Position numbers and translations under genes: made by a program. Under the pieces are notes generated by a model, which saw only the letters and a program-made list of their open reading frames with translations, made no database searches and was not told the DNA's origin. Source: Cohnella xylanilytica (GTDB taxonomy: Bacteria > Bacillota > Bacilli > Paenibacillales > Paenibacillaceae). Taken from it: a DNA stretch of 48,969 bases. Every line of letters begins with the position of its first letter. The first letter of the stretch is position 1. This document shows, one piece after another, positions 16,577-25,464 of the stretch. Location: the NCBI RefSeq assembly GCF_014212175.1, contig NZ_JACJVR010000096.1, positions 1-48,969 of the forward strand. The letters are read 5' to 3'.

Positions 16577-17158
16577 CTATTCGCCGGATTCGGCGCCCGT
16601 GCCCATGCTCATGCCGCCTTCATGGGCATCGTCTCCGCCGTCCATCATCCCCTTCATGGCGTCGGCATGCTCGCTCATCATCGCCTTCATCATCTCTTCG
16701 TTGGGCTCCCACTTGTGGCTCTCCAGCTCCTTGGCGGTCAGGATTTGTCCCTTGCCCAGCTCGGCGACGAACGCTTCCGCGTCCTTTTTCTCCTTGAAGG
16801 AGATGACGTTGAACGCCATCGGAGTCCGAATCGACCGATCGAACACATAGGTCGCTTCGCTCAGCTTCACCCATTCCTTCGTGTGGTAATCGCGGACGAA
16901 CTGTTCGCCGATGTCGTCCGTGCCGTTCTGCTCGCGCCAGACGTGCAGGTCGCCGAGATCGTCGAATTTGAGCGCCTTCTTGTTCTTCAGAATAATCTCG
17001 GTCGCGAATTGATCGTCGGCGACGGCCATGTTGCAGACCGGGCATTTGTCCACGTTCTCGTCGATGGCGACCGGCTCGTATTTCGTTTGGCCGCATCCGG
17101 ACAGCGCCAGCGACAAGGCGATAACGAATAGGATAAGAAACGAAGTCTTTTTACTCAT
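16577..17158 (-). CDS. nosL: NosL family copper lipoprotein with Met-rich tail
   Basis: A 193-residue lipoprotein. The lipobox LSGC gives Cys22. The NosL domain begins with the Cu(I)-binding motif CPVCNM at residues 39-44. NosL is a copper chaperone for nitrous oxide reductase maturation. The last 40 residues form an extension with nine Met and two His (residues 156-185, such as EEMMKAMM and KGMMDGG), resembling methionine-rich Cu(I)-binding segments. I regard this tail as unusual. The ATG overlaps the nosD stop by eight bases. Order nosD-nosL-nosY-nosF differs from the classical nosDFYL. Confidence 0.88.
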   Translation of the reverse strand: MSKKTSFLILFVIALSLALSGCGQTKYEPVAIDENVDKCPVCNMAVADDQFATEIILKNKKALKFDDLGDLHVWREQNGTDDIGEQFVRDYHTKEWVKLSEATYVFDRSIRTPMAFNVISFKEKKDAEAFVAELGKGQILTAKELESHKWEPNEEMMKAMMSEHADAMKGMMDGGDDAHEGGMSMGTGAESGE

Positions 17159-18482
17159 GATTTTGGCGATACCCCCATCGGTATATGATTATTAGACACG
17201 CCGCGAAAAGCAGGAGTCCCGCAAGCAGCGTCGGCCATCGGCCGCCGAAGCCCGCTTCCGCCGATTCCCGGAACGGCGGCTCCATCAGCGGACGGGCATC
17301 CTTCAGCCAACGGGCCGTATCGGCATGGAACATCTGCTCGAGGAACGGTAATCCGGGCGATTGGAAGAAAATTTGGAAAGGCTCGAAATCCTTCGTCAGC
17401 TGAAGGAAAAAAGGATCGATCTCGTAGCTCAGATCGCTGTAGCCGTCGCCGTTCGCGTCCAGGCCCGCGAAGTCGTCCCAGTAGTTGCCTTCGAACCGAT
17501 TATCCTCGCTGTCCGTCGATTGGGCCTGGATGACGTTGCCGGCGAACTCGCTATGGCGGAAGAGGTTGCCCGTCGATCGGATCATCTGCAGCCCGACGAA
17601 GTTGCGGATCGTCTCGTTGTCCGTCAAGGAGTTCTCCGTCGAGTTCTCGATGTAGAAGCCGACCCGGTTGCCTTCGACGCGGTTGCGGCTGATCTCCGAG
17701 CGGTGAACGTCGTAGAGCAGAATCCCTTGCGAGTTGACGTTCTCCGACTGCTTGACGAACCGGTTGCCCCGGACGATCGCCCCTTCGACGCTCATGACCA
17801 TGCCGCCGGTCACGTTCCTCTCGCCCGCGTTGCCCAGCAGCTGCGGCTTGCCCGAGAACATGATGTGATAGCCGTAGCGCGAATCGGCCGCGAAGTTGTT
17901 CGTCACGAGGGTCTCGTTGCTGCTCTCGAGATAGACCCCGTCGTGCACGCGGACAAGCTCGTTGCCTTCGATGACGTTGCGGGCCGAAGCGAGCAGATCG
18001 ATGCCGTTGCCGCGCTTCGAGTAGGCGATCTTCCGGCCTCCGGCGCTCGCTCCTTCGATCCGGTTGTTCCGGATCTCGTTGTCGTCGGCGTTCCGCAGGT
18101 AGATGCCCCCCGCCCGCGTCTCGATCCGCACCCCCTCGATCCGGTTGCGATCCGAGAGCACGAGAACGGCCGGCTGCTTCGGGTCCTTCTGCAGGTCCCG
18201 GATGCGAAGATCCTTCAGAACGACCCCGTCCGCTTCCAGCGTAATCGCGGGAAGGGCGCCTCCGTTCTCGACGATCGCTTCGCCGTCCGAACGGATCGCG
18301 ATCGCTCGGCGGACGACGGCGGGCCCCGCGTAGGTCCAGCCGCTCTCGAGAACGAGCGTCTCCCCGGCCACGGTCCGGTCGATCAAGGGCTGCAGCGGGA
18401 CCGCTTCCTTCGCGCTCGCGAACGGCTGCGGCAGGCTGGCGGCCATGACGATGGCGATCGCCAAGGCGGCTTTAACCGCCAA
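17151..18482 (-). CDS. nosD: NosD family copper-centre maturation protein
   Basis: A 443-residue secreted, membrane-tethered protein. A signal peptide ends near ASA-KEA at residues 22-25. A right-handed parallel beta-helix of repeating N-x-I-xx-N motifs (for example NRIEG, NEIRNN, NLFRHS) fills the middle. A C-terminal membrane helix follows near residues 418-437. This is the architecture of NosD, partner of the NosFY transporter. The start I give is TTG at 18482 with AGGAG four bases upstream. A better AGGAGG site stands eight bases before an in-frame ATA at 18512, which would add ten basic residues to the signal peptide; see findings. It leads the nosDLYF-ytkA operon. Confidence 0.85.
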   Translation of the reverse strand: MAVKAALAIAIVMAASLPQPFASAKEAVPLQPLIDRTVAGETLVLESGWTYAGPAVVRRAIAIRSDGEAIVENGGALPAITLEADGVVLKDLRIRDLQKDPKQPAVLVLSDRNRIEGVRIETRAGGIYLRNADDNEIRNNRIEGASAGGRKIAYSKRGNGIDLLASARNVIEGNELVRVHDGVYLESSNETLVTNNFAADSRYGYHIMFSGKPQLLGNAGERNVTGGMVMSVEGAIVRGNRFVKQSENVNSQGILLYDVHRSEISRNRVEGNRVGFYIENSTENSLTDNETIRNFVGLQMIRSTGNLFRHSEFAGNVIQAQSTDSEDNRFEGNYWDDFAGLDANGDGYSDLSYEIDPFFLQLTKDFEPFQIFFQSPGLPFLEQMFHADTARWLKDARPLMEPPFRESAEAGFGGRWPTLLAGLLLFAACLIIIYRWGYRQNHE

Positions 18483-18647
18483 GCTTCTCCTGACGGTAGT
18501 CCGGCGTTTTATCGTTCTCCCCTCCTCTCTCTCATCCGATCGCTCATCCCGGCACGGCTCATTGCATCCAATCCGCAGAAGGAGCAGAGTGACTCGGAAG
18601 AGCCATTCCCGCGGCGAGTCGCGGCGAATGGGCTGCGATTGCCTCCC

Positions 18648-19292
18648 CTATAAAATCCGGTTCTCGATGGCATATCGCGCGAGTTGGACCCGATTGTCCA
18701 GGTGCAGCTTGTGCAGGATGTTTTTCAAATGGTTCTTGACGGTATGCTCCGAGATGAACAGCCGCTCGGCGATCTCGCGGTTCGAGGCTCCCTTAGCGAT
18801 CCAGGAGAGAATCTCCTTCTCTCTGGCCGTGACGGGCGCATAAGAGGAGGACGACCTCTCTTGCTGCTGAACGAACTCCTGCAGCATGCGCTGAGCGATC
18901 TCCCGGGACAGCGGAACCTCGTCCAGCGCCACCGCCTTCAAATAATCGAGCCAGGAGGAAGGGTTCAGGTTTTTGATCAGATACCCCGAAGCCCCCTTCT
19001 TGAGAGAGTCGAACAAGTGAACGGCGTCGTCGGAGATGGTGACGATGACGATCTTGACGGAAGGATGCCTGGCCTTGATCGCCTTCGTCGCTTCCAGGCC
19101 GTCCATTCCCTTCATGTTGATGTCCATCAGGATCATCTCAGGCTGCCGCTCGTCGGCGAGCCGAAGCGCCTCCTCCCCGCTGCAGCCTTCGCCGACGCAT
19201 TGGAACAACGGATCCTGGTCAAGCAAGATTCGCATGGCTTCCCTGGCATGCTTATGGTCGTCCACCACGAGCACCCGGCAGGGCTGGATCAT
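18648..19292 (-). CDS. NarL/FixJ family response regulator (orphan)
   Basis: A 214-residue response regulator. The receiver domain (residues 5-120) has the phospho-acceptor Asp57 in LMDINMKG. A LuxR-type helix-turn-helix occupies about 148-212, with NREIAERLFISEHTVKNHLKNILHKL. GAGGGGGC precedes the ATG. No histidine kinase gene is beside it. It lies 165 bases before nosD in the same direction and could share transcription with, or control, the nos-type genes; in other bacteria NarL-family regulators commonly govern anaerobic respiration. That link is inferred from position. Confidence 0.88.
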   Translation of the reverse strand: MIQPCRVLVVDDHKHAREAMRILLDQDPLFQCVGEGCSGEEALRLADERQPEMILMDINMKGMDGLEATKAIKARHPSVKIVIVTISDDAVHLFDSLKKGASGYLIKNLNPSSWLDYLKAVALDEVPLSREIAQRMLQEFVQQQERSSSSYAPVTAREKEILSWIAKGASNREIAERLFISEHTVKNHLKNILHKLHLDNRVQLARYAIENRIL

Positions 19293-19337
19293 CGGAATGC
19301 CCCCTCGTCCCTCGGATATAGCCTCATCATAAACATA

Positions 19338-19370
19338 AAGCCCCCGGAGCCGAATGACTCCAAAGGGCTA
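19338..19370. other. Hairpin in the leader of the response regulator
   Basis: On the minus strand AGCCC...GGAG pairs with CTCC...GGGCT, followed by TTTATGTTTAT. It lies about 45 bases before the response regulator start. It could be a weak terminator/attenuator or a leftover. No clear role. Confidence 0.4.
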
Positions 19371-19472
19371 ACCTGCCGCCTGCCGTACCTTCATATTGGT
19401 ACGATTTGTTGACGATGGCTTGGGGGGCGCGTTCGAGAAGGGGGCACCGGTCGCGAAGGGGCCGGGTGAGTC

Positions 19473-19515
19473 GGGGCGAGTTGGGGGGGAGTCGGGAAAG
19501 TCGGGTAATTCGGGG
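19473..19515 (+). other. G-quadruplex-type motif
   Basis: Five G-runs of 4, 7, 3, 3 and 4 are separated by loops of six, three, seven and six bases, which satisfies the usual G3+N1-7 rule. More G-runs precede it from 19424. It lies between the response regulator and the terminator of the SLH protein. Confidence 0.6.
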
Positions 19516-19550
19516 TAAGTGGTGAGTTGGGCGATCGGGGCAATAACGAC

Positions 19551-19582
19551 AAAACCTCTTGGCGCCGGGCCAAGAGGTTTTG
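19551..19582. terminator. Terminator behind the SLH surface protein gene
   Basis: AAAACCTCTTGGC pairs with GCCAAGAGGTTTT around a short loop, about 20 bases past the stop codon of the minus-strand gene. The U-tract is part of the stem, which is near symmetrical and could work in both directions. Confidence 0.75.
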
Positions 19583-19601
19583 CGTTAGGCGAATCGCCGG
19601 C

Positions 19602-22600
19602 TTACTGGACTCCGAACGAGACCTCGTCGGTTGCCGGCGCTTGCTGGTTAAGGTCCCGGATGACCTTCTCCCCTTCGGAATTGACGCGCAGCTTGCCGAT
19701 CTGTCCCGAGGTCAGCGCGGGCACCTTGAGAGCGATGGCGTTCGGCCCTTGGAGCGAGCCCGAAGACGGCTTGACGGATTGGCCGCCGACTTCGATGTCG
19801 AACAGGTTCGTCTGGTTCGTATAACCTCTGATCGCTTCCCCGAACGTGACCAGTATAAGCGTGCCTCTCGCCTCCACCTTCGCGACGGAAGGCCTTGCGT
19901 TCTCCGTTCCCGAAGAAGCGAACGTCGCTTCGATCGGATCGGAGGAGCCGCGCAGCGGTTCGCCCTGATCGTCCGTGATGTCGCCATGACGGGAGTCGAA
20001 CTCGAGCCGGTACCTCTTGCCCGACTGCAGCCGCTGATCCTTGGTCGAATTCAGGTACACCGTCAGCGACGTGCGGTCGGCGGACGGCACGTAGAGGGCG
20101 TAGCCGTCCTCGCCGATGTCGATCTCTTCGCGGTTCGTCTCGTTGTAGAGCGAGAAGCCCTTCGTATCCCCGATCCGCACCGGCTCCGTGAATTGAATGA
20201 CGAACGTGTAGCGGTCGGGCGACGTCACCTTGTCGATGCGCGGAGCGGCGTTGCCCGAGGAAGTGCCGGCGAACGGAACCTCGTACGGCTTCGAATCTTC
20301 CGTCGTCCGAATCGCGTTCCAGCCGGCCGCGTCGGTGACGCTGTCGCGGAACTGCATCTTGTACGTCCTTCCGGAGCGGAGCGCGTCGTCCAGGTACAGC
20401 GTCGCTTCGGAGACGACGCGGTTCGGATCGCCCACGTTGTCGGACAGAATTTTCAAGGGCTCTCCTTCATGGTCTAAAATGCGGAAGCCGTCCTTGCTCA
20501 CGCCCTTGACCGGCTCGCTGAAGGTGACCTTGACGGCCCGGTCGTTCACGGCGGCGACCTTGGAGGCGTACGGCGCCGGGTTCTCCTTCTCGGTTCCGGC
20601 GAACGGCTTCCGGTTCGCGCCGTCGTCGGTCCGCAGGCCGTCGACGCCCGTCACTTCGCCGACATAGGCGTGCCCCGGCTGGAACAGCGACGGGTTGGCG
20701 TTCTTCTCGGTGCGGAATTGAACGAGAACGACGTTGTCCGTATCCGGCTTGCGCGAGACGTACGATTGCCAGCCTTCGTTGGACATATCGCCGCCGTTGT
20801 CCTTGACGACGGCGAGCTTCAGCCCGGCCACGTTCGCGTCGTACAGCGCCCGGCTGAACGTAATCTGCACCGTATTCTTGTCGACGACGGAGATCGATTG
20901 AACCGCGATCGAAGCTCCCGTGCCCGAATCGACGCCGACGAACTGCAGACGGGTGTCCGCCTTGATCGTCAATCCGCTGAGATCCTTCACCTGGTTAATC
21001 GTCACCGTGTAGACGGCGCCCGGCGTCTGCGCCGCGGTCTCGAGCGTCACCGTGCGCTTGGCGTCATCGTACTTGGCGCTCTTCGGGGTGCCAAGTCCTC
21101 CGTCCAGCTTGTAGTTGGACGCGCGGGTCGCCGAAGCGCTGTCCAGCCTCTCGCTGAACGTCAGCACGACCTGCTTCGTTCCGGCCTTGATGCTGGTCAC
21201 CTCGGGAGGCGTATTGTCGACGAGCCCGCCGAAGTACAGATCCGTCTGCTTCTCCATGACATTGCCGGCGAGGTCGGAGATTCCCTTCACGGTCAGGTTG
21301 TAGAGCACTCCGTCCTTCTGCTTCGAGGTCGTCAGAATGACGGCGTCCCCGTCATTGTTCAGGACGGCGTTCAGCACGGACAACCCGTTGTCGATGGAAT
21401 AATTGCTCTTGGTCGTCGCTTGGGACTCGTTCACCTTCTCGCTGAACTGCACCTTGACGGTGGAGTTCGCGAGCACCGTGACGGAACGGACGGTCGGCTT
21501 GTCGTGATCGTTGAGCCCCTTGAACTCGAAGGTCTTCGTATCCATGACGTTGCCGGACAGGTCGGCGATATCCCGGATCGTCAGCCTGTAGGTCTGGCCG
21601 TTCTTCTGCTCGTTCGTGTACAAGGTTACGGTGAGCCCATCGCCCGCAAGCGTCGCCTTCGTCACGTACAGATCGTTGTCGAGACGGTAATTGTCGGTGT
21701 CGCGGGCGTCGCCCGAATCGATTTTCTCGCTGAACACGACCTTGATCGAATTGTTGCCGTTGTTCGTCACCGACTTGACCGTCGGTCTCGATTCGTCGTC
21801 GTTGCCCGTGAACGTCAGATCGGTTCTCGACGTCATGACGTTGCCGGACAAGTCGCGGACGCCCCGGACGGTCAGCCGGTACGTGTAGCCGTCCTCCTGG
21901 TCGGACGTCGAGATCCACACCGTCCTGCGGTCGTCGTCCAGCTCGAACGACCTCAGGTCCAGATCGCCGCGCGTGATCTCGTAATTGTCCGGATCGGTCG
22001 CGGACGAGCGGGTGACCGACTCGGAGAACACGATCTTGAGCGTCCGGTCGCCGGTGGCGGTGACGGACGCGACTCTCGGCCGGGTGTTATCCCCGTTGTC
22101 GGAGCCTCCGCCGCTCGAAGAATCCTGCAGGGAGGTGTAGCGCCAGCCTTCGCCGTCGATATACAGCGTGTGGATGATATACGGGCTCTGCGGGCCGGTG
22201 TAGACGGTGACGGTCTTGCCGTCCGACGACAGGTCCGTGCGGAGAACGGCGATGGAGCCTCCTTGCTCGTTGACGAGCGAGAAGCGGGACACCTCGGCTC
22301 TCTCGACCGCCTGGTTCAGCTTCACCTGAATCGTGCTGTTGGAGAGCGGCTGTACGGAGTCGACCGACAGCTTCTTGACGTTCGTTCCCTGTTCGGCCGC
22401 GTAGGCCGCTTCGACGAGCAGCGCCCGCGTCGCGTTGGCCGTGTAGTCGCTTCTCTCGGGAATGAAGCCGTGGTCGAGCGCGATGCTGACCGCTCCTCTC
22501 GCCCACAGCGAGGCCTTGCCGCGCACCGGGGTGGCGCCCGGGCCCTCGTAGCCGTAAGCGCGGACGAATACGGCGGCGAGCTGCTCGACCGTCACTTGCG

Positions 22601-22949
22601 CCAGCGGGGCGAACTTGCCATTGCCGATGCCTTGCATAAGCCCTGCCTTGCTGACCGCCTCGATGCTCGAGTACGACCAGCGGGTCTTCAATACGTCCGC
22701 GAACGTCGGCCGGGTCGGCTTCTCTTCCTCGAGCCCCCATAGGCGGGACAGCACGGCCGCGAATTGCTCGCGCGTCATCGGGTCGTTCAGCCGCGAGCTG
22801 CCGTCGCCGACGCCGGTGAAGATGCCTTTCTCCTTGAGAGCCTGGAACTTCTCCTCGGTCGTGAGCGTCTGCGCCCCGGCCGCCGTCCATACCGGAACGA
22901 CTAGGGCGATCAGCAGGAGCGACAGGAGAGCCTTGCGCATGAAGTTCAT
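19602..22949 (-). CDS. SLH-domain surface protein with Ig-like repeats
   Basis: A 1115-residue exported protein. It starts with a signal peptide (MNFMRKALLSLLLIALVVPVW) cleaved near residues 24-26. Three SLH-type segments follow at about residues 30-190, the middle one with WSYSSIEAVSKAGLMQGIGNGKFAP; these anchor proteins to secondary wall polymers. A serine/glycine linker precedes a series of roughly 90-residue repeats of the SbsA-Ig/Big type, each with VTFSEKV-like and LTVxGVxDLSGNVM-like motifs; four are clear and at least three more are divergent. AAAGGAGG is six bases before the ATG. It is a single gene with its own terminator. Probably structural or adhesive; no enzyme domain is visible. 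Confidence 0.88.
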   Translation of the reverse strand: MNFMRKALLSLLLIALVVPVWTAAGAQTLTTEEKFQALKEKGIFTGVGDGSSRLNDPMTREQFAAVLSRLWGLEEEKPTRPTFADVLKTRWSYSSIEAVSKAGLMQGIGNGKFAPLAQVTVEQLAAVFVRAYGYEGPGATPVRGKASLWARGAVSIALDHGFIPERSDYTANATRALLVEAAYAAEQGTNVKKLSVDSVQPLSNSTIQVKLNQAVERAEVSRFSLVNEQGGSIAVLRTDLSSDGKTVTVYTGPQSPYIIHTLYIDGEGWRYTSLQDSSSGGGSDNGDNTRPRVASVTATGDRTLKIVFSESVTRSSATDPDNYEITRGDLDLRSFELDDDRRTVWISTSDQEDGYTYRLTVRGVRDLSGNVMTSRTDLTFTGNDDESRPTVKSVTNNGNNSIKVVFSEKIDSGDARDTDNYRLDNDLYVTKATLAGDGLTVTLYTNEQKNGQTYRLTIRDIADLSGNVMDTKTFEFKGLNDHDKPTVRSVTVLANSTVKVQFSEKVNESQATTKSNYSIDNGLSVLNAVLNNDGDAVILTTSKQKDGVLYNLTVKGISDLAGNVMEKQTDLYFGGLVDNTPPEVTSIKAGTKQVVLTFSERLDSASATRASNYKLDGGLGTPKSAKYDDAKRTVTLETAAQTPGAVYTVTINQVKDLSGLTIKADTRLQFVGVDSGTGASIAVQSISVVDKNTVQITFSRALYDANVAGLKLAVVKDNGGDMSNEGWQSYVSRKPDTDNVVLVQFRTEKNANPSLFQPGHAYVGEVTGVDGLRTDDGANRKPFAGTEKENPAPYASKVAAVNDRAVKVTFSEPVKGVSKDGFRILDHEGEPLKILSDNVGDPNRVVSEATLYLDDALRSGRTYKMQFRDSVTDAAGWNAIRTTEDSKPYEVPFAGTSSGNAAPRIDKVTSPDRYTFVIQFTEPVRIGDTKGFSLYNETNREEIDIGEDGYALYVPSADRTSLTVYLNSTKDQRLQSGKRYRLEFDSRHGDITDDQGEPLRGSSDPIEATFASSGTENARPSVAKVEARGTLILVTFGEAIRGYTNQTNLFDIEVGGQSVKPSSGSLQGPNAIALKVPALTSGQIGKLRVNSEGEKVIRDLNQQAPATDEVSFGVQ

Positions 22950-23095
22950 GCATATCCTCCTTTTATCCGTAAGCTTGGGAGCGTACGGTTGGAATTGATG
23001 AACATAAAACGCAAGAACGATACAGAAGGTTTCGCTAATGGACGGGCGAAGGAAGAGGAGGAAAAGCCTATTTTTTCGCGGAATAGGTGGACAAA

Positions 23096-23126
23096 ACGAC
23101 AAAAACCTCCTTGCCGCAAGGAGGTT
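23096..23126 (-). terminator. Terminator of the cobalamin operon
   Basis: AACCTCCTTGC pairs with GCAAGGAGGTT, followed on the minus strand by TTTTTGTCGTTTTG. It is about 95 bases past the cobO stop and ends the long cobalamin unit before the SLH gene. Confidence 0.85.
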
Positions 23127-23218
23127 GAGAGGACGATTTCGATAGAGATGATAGAGACATTACGTAACATTTTGTTGAGGAATGAGAGGAAAAAAATTTT
23201 TGATCGGCTTGGAATTCC

Positions 23219-23773
23219 CTACATTTCAATCCCCATGACCGCAGGCACGCCTTCGTCGTAATAATGCTTCACCGGCTGCATCTCCGTGACCAGGTCGGCG
23301 GCCCGAATGACGTCGGGGTGCGCGCTTCGTCCCGTCAACACGATGTGCATGCCGCGCGGGCGATTAAGGATCGTCTCGAGCACATCGGCGAGCGGCAGCA
23401 CGTCGTCTACCGGGAACCGATCGATGGCGAGCGCGTTGTTGATCTCATCGAGAATGATCAGGTCCGCCGCTCCGGCTTCGATTCGCTCCTTGGCGAAGCT
23501 CCATCCCTCGCGCAAGGCGGCCCGGTGCTCCTCCGGCGTCTTCGTCCACGTGAACCCGACTCCCGTCTGCACCATCTCGATCCCCAGCTTGCTCAGCGCG
23601 ATCTGCTCGCCGTACGAGCGCTGGGGCGACTTGATGAACTGGATGATGAGCGCCCGCTTCCCGCGTCCCGCCGCCCGCACCGCCAACCCGACCGCGGCCG
23701 TCGTCTTGCCTTTGCCGTCGCCGGTGTAGACGAGCACAAGCCCCCGTTCCTTGCTCGGCTTGTTCGACTCCAT
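23219..23773 (-). CDS. cobO: Cob(I)yrinic acid a,c-diamide adenosyltransferase
   Basis: A 184-residue CobA/CobO-type (BtuR) corrinoid adenosyltransferase, which transfers the 5'-deoxyadenosyl group of ATP to Co(I) corrinoids. It has a P-loop GDGKGKTT at residues 18-25 near the N-terminus, LIIQFIKS after it, the DEINNAL motif, and VLTGRSAHPDVI near the C-terminus, all typical. GGAGG nine bases upstream supports the ATG at 23773. It is the last gene of the riboswitch-controlled unit, five bases downstream of cobQ. Confidence 0.93.
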   Translation of the reverse strand: MESNKPSKERGLVLVYTGDGKGKTTAAVGLAVRAAGRGKRALIIQFIKSPQRSYGEQIALSKLGIEMVQTGVGFTWTKTPEEHRAALREGWSFAKERIEAGAADLIILDEINNALAIDRFPVDDVLPLADVLETILNRPRGMHIVLTGRSAHPDVIRAADLVTEMQPVKHYYDEGVPAVMGIEM

Positions 23774-23778
23774 CTCTC

Positions 23779-25464
23779 TCAACCTCCTTCTAGAATTCGA
23801 TAGATTGCCGGGACGTCGAGATGCCGCCGGACGTGGTCCGCGAGCCGGTCGAACGCCGCCTCCCGGCCGTCCCGGTACGCCGTCTCCGCCCCCAGCGGGT
23901 CCAGCCCCTTGTCCCGGCGAATCCCGTTCAGCCAAGCTCTCCGGAACCCGTCATTGTCGAAAATGCCGTGCACGTACGTCCCCCAAATCCGGCCGTCCTG
24001 CGTCGCTGCACCCTCGAGCCGGGTTTCACGGTCGATATGCAAGTCTGCCGCTCCGTTCGGGTTATTCGAACCAATCGGGTGATCCGCGTCATCCGCGACA
24101 CTCGCGCCGATCGAGCGACCCGGTTCGTTCCGCCCCGCCGCGTCATTCGCATTTTGAGCGTCCTTGACGTCCGCTTCCAACCGAATCCAGCCGCGAACGC
24201 CGGAGCCGATGTCGGTGTCGACGCTCGAGGTAACGCCCATATGTATCTCGTAGCCCTCCACCGGCTGTCCGATCGCGTCGGCCTCGCCGGCGACGACCGT
24301 GCCCCGAACTCGCACCGTCCGCTTCTCCTTCGCGAACGCCGTCTCCAGCGGCAGCAAACCCAACCCTTCCGTTCGCGTTCGGTCGGTCTCGACGCCGAGC
24401 GGGTCGAGCAGCCTGAGGCCCATCATCTGGTACCCTCCGCAGATGCCCGCCACCCGACCTCCCCGCTCCGCGTAGGAGAGAAGCTTCGCTTCCAAGCCGG
24501 ACTCGCGGAGCGAGAGCAGGTCTTCGGCCGTGTTCTTGCTGCCGGGCAGAATGACCGCGTCCGGCTCGCCCCATTCCCGGACGTCGGTGACGTACCGGAG
24601 CCGGACGTCCGGCTCGGAGGCGAGGGCGTCGACGTCGGTGAAGTTCGAGATGCGCGGGTATCGGACGACCGCGATGTCGATGGGCCGATCGGCTTGGGCC
24701 GCCGCGCCGTAGGCGCTCCGATTCCGCTTGCCGTCGAGGGAAGCCGAATCCTCGTCCTCCAGGCCGATGTCCGGGAGGAAGGGAACGACGCCCAGCACCG
24801 GCTTGCCGATCTTGCGTTCGAGCCACTCCACTCCGGGCCGCAGAAGGGAGACGTCCCCACGGAACTTGTTGATGACGATGCCGCGGACGCGGTCCCTCTC
24901 GTGAGGTTCCAGCAGCTCCAGCGTGCCGACGATGGACGCGAACACGCCGCCGCGGTCGATGTCGGCGACCAGGATTACGGGAGCGTCCGCCCAGCCGGCG
25001 AGGCGCATGTTGACGATATCCCGATCCTTCAGGTTGATCTCGGCGGGGCTTCCCGCTCCCTCGATGACGACGAGATCGAAGCTTGCGCGAAGCCGGGCGA
25101 GCGACTCCTTGACGATCGCTTCGGCCTGCGGCAAATACCGCTCGCGGTACGACCGGGCGTCGAGATCGCGGTACGGCTTCCCATGGACGACGACCTGCGA
25201 CACCATCTCCTTCGTCGGCTTGAGCAGAATCGGGTTCATGTCGGTCGTCGCCTCGATGCCGCAGGCGTCGGCCTGCAGCCCTTGGGCGCGCCCGATCTCC
25301 TTGCCGTCCGGCGTCACGTAGGAATTGTTCGACATGTTCTGCGACTTGAACGGGGCGACGCGGCAGCCGTCCTGCTTGAAAATGCGGCACAGGGCGGCGG
25401 TCAGGATGCTTTTGCCCACGTCGGACGCGGTACCCTGGAGCATGAGCGTGCGGGCTTCAGACAT
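23779..25464 (-). CDS. cobQ: Cobyric acid synthase (CobQ/CbiP)
   Basis: A 561-residue glutamine-dependent amidase that adds four amides to adenosyl-cobyrinic acid a,c-diamide. The N-terminal synthetase domain has QGTASDVGKS and PFKSQNMSNNSYVT. The C-terminal glutamine amidotransferase domain has the nucleophile in GICGGYQMMG and the catalytic His in GTYVHGIFDND. Family members are about 490-510 residues; the excess is a low-complexity Asn/Asp/Gly-rich insert at roughly residues 425-480, between HMGVTSS and the catalytic His. Both active sites look intact. It overlaps cobD by eight bases and precedes cobO by five. Confidence 0.93.
   Translation of the reverse strand: MSEARTLMLQGTASDVGKSILTAALCRIFKQDGCRVAPFKSQNMSNNSYVTPDGKEIGRAQGLQADACGIEATTDMNPILLKPTKEMVSQVVVHGKPYRDLDARSYRERYLPQAEAIVKESLARLRASFDLVVIEGAGSPAEINLKDRDIVNMRLAGWADAPVILVADIDRGGVFASIVGTLELLEPHERDRVRGIVINKFRGDVSLLRPGVEWLERKIGKPVLGVVPFLPDIGLEDEDSASLDGKRNRSAYGAAAQADRPIDIAVVRYPRISNFTDVDALASEPDVRLRYVTDVREWGEPDAVILPGSKNTAEDLLSLRESGLEAKLLSYAERGGRVAGICGGYQMMGLRLLDPLGVETDRTRTEGLGLLPLETAFAKEKRTVRVRGTVVAGEADAIGQPVEGYEIHMGVTSSVDTDIGSGVRGWIRLEADVKDAQNANDAAGRNEPGRSIGASVADDADHPIGSNNPNGAADLHIDRETRLEGAATQDGRIWGTYVHGIFDNDGFRRAWLNGIRRDKGLDPLGAETAYRDGREAAFDRLADHVRRHLDVPAIYRILEGG

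Noticed and set aside
13479..19292. Complete nitrous oxide reductase operon
   Set aside because: No protein with NosZ size or CuA/CuZ ligand motifs is encoded in the block; only accessory proteins are present.
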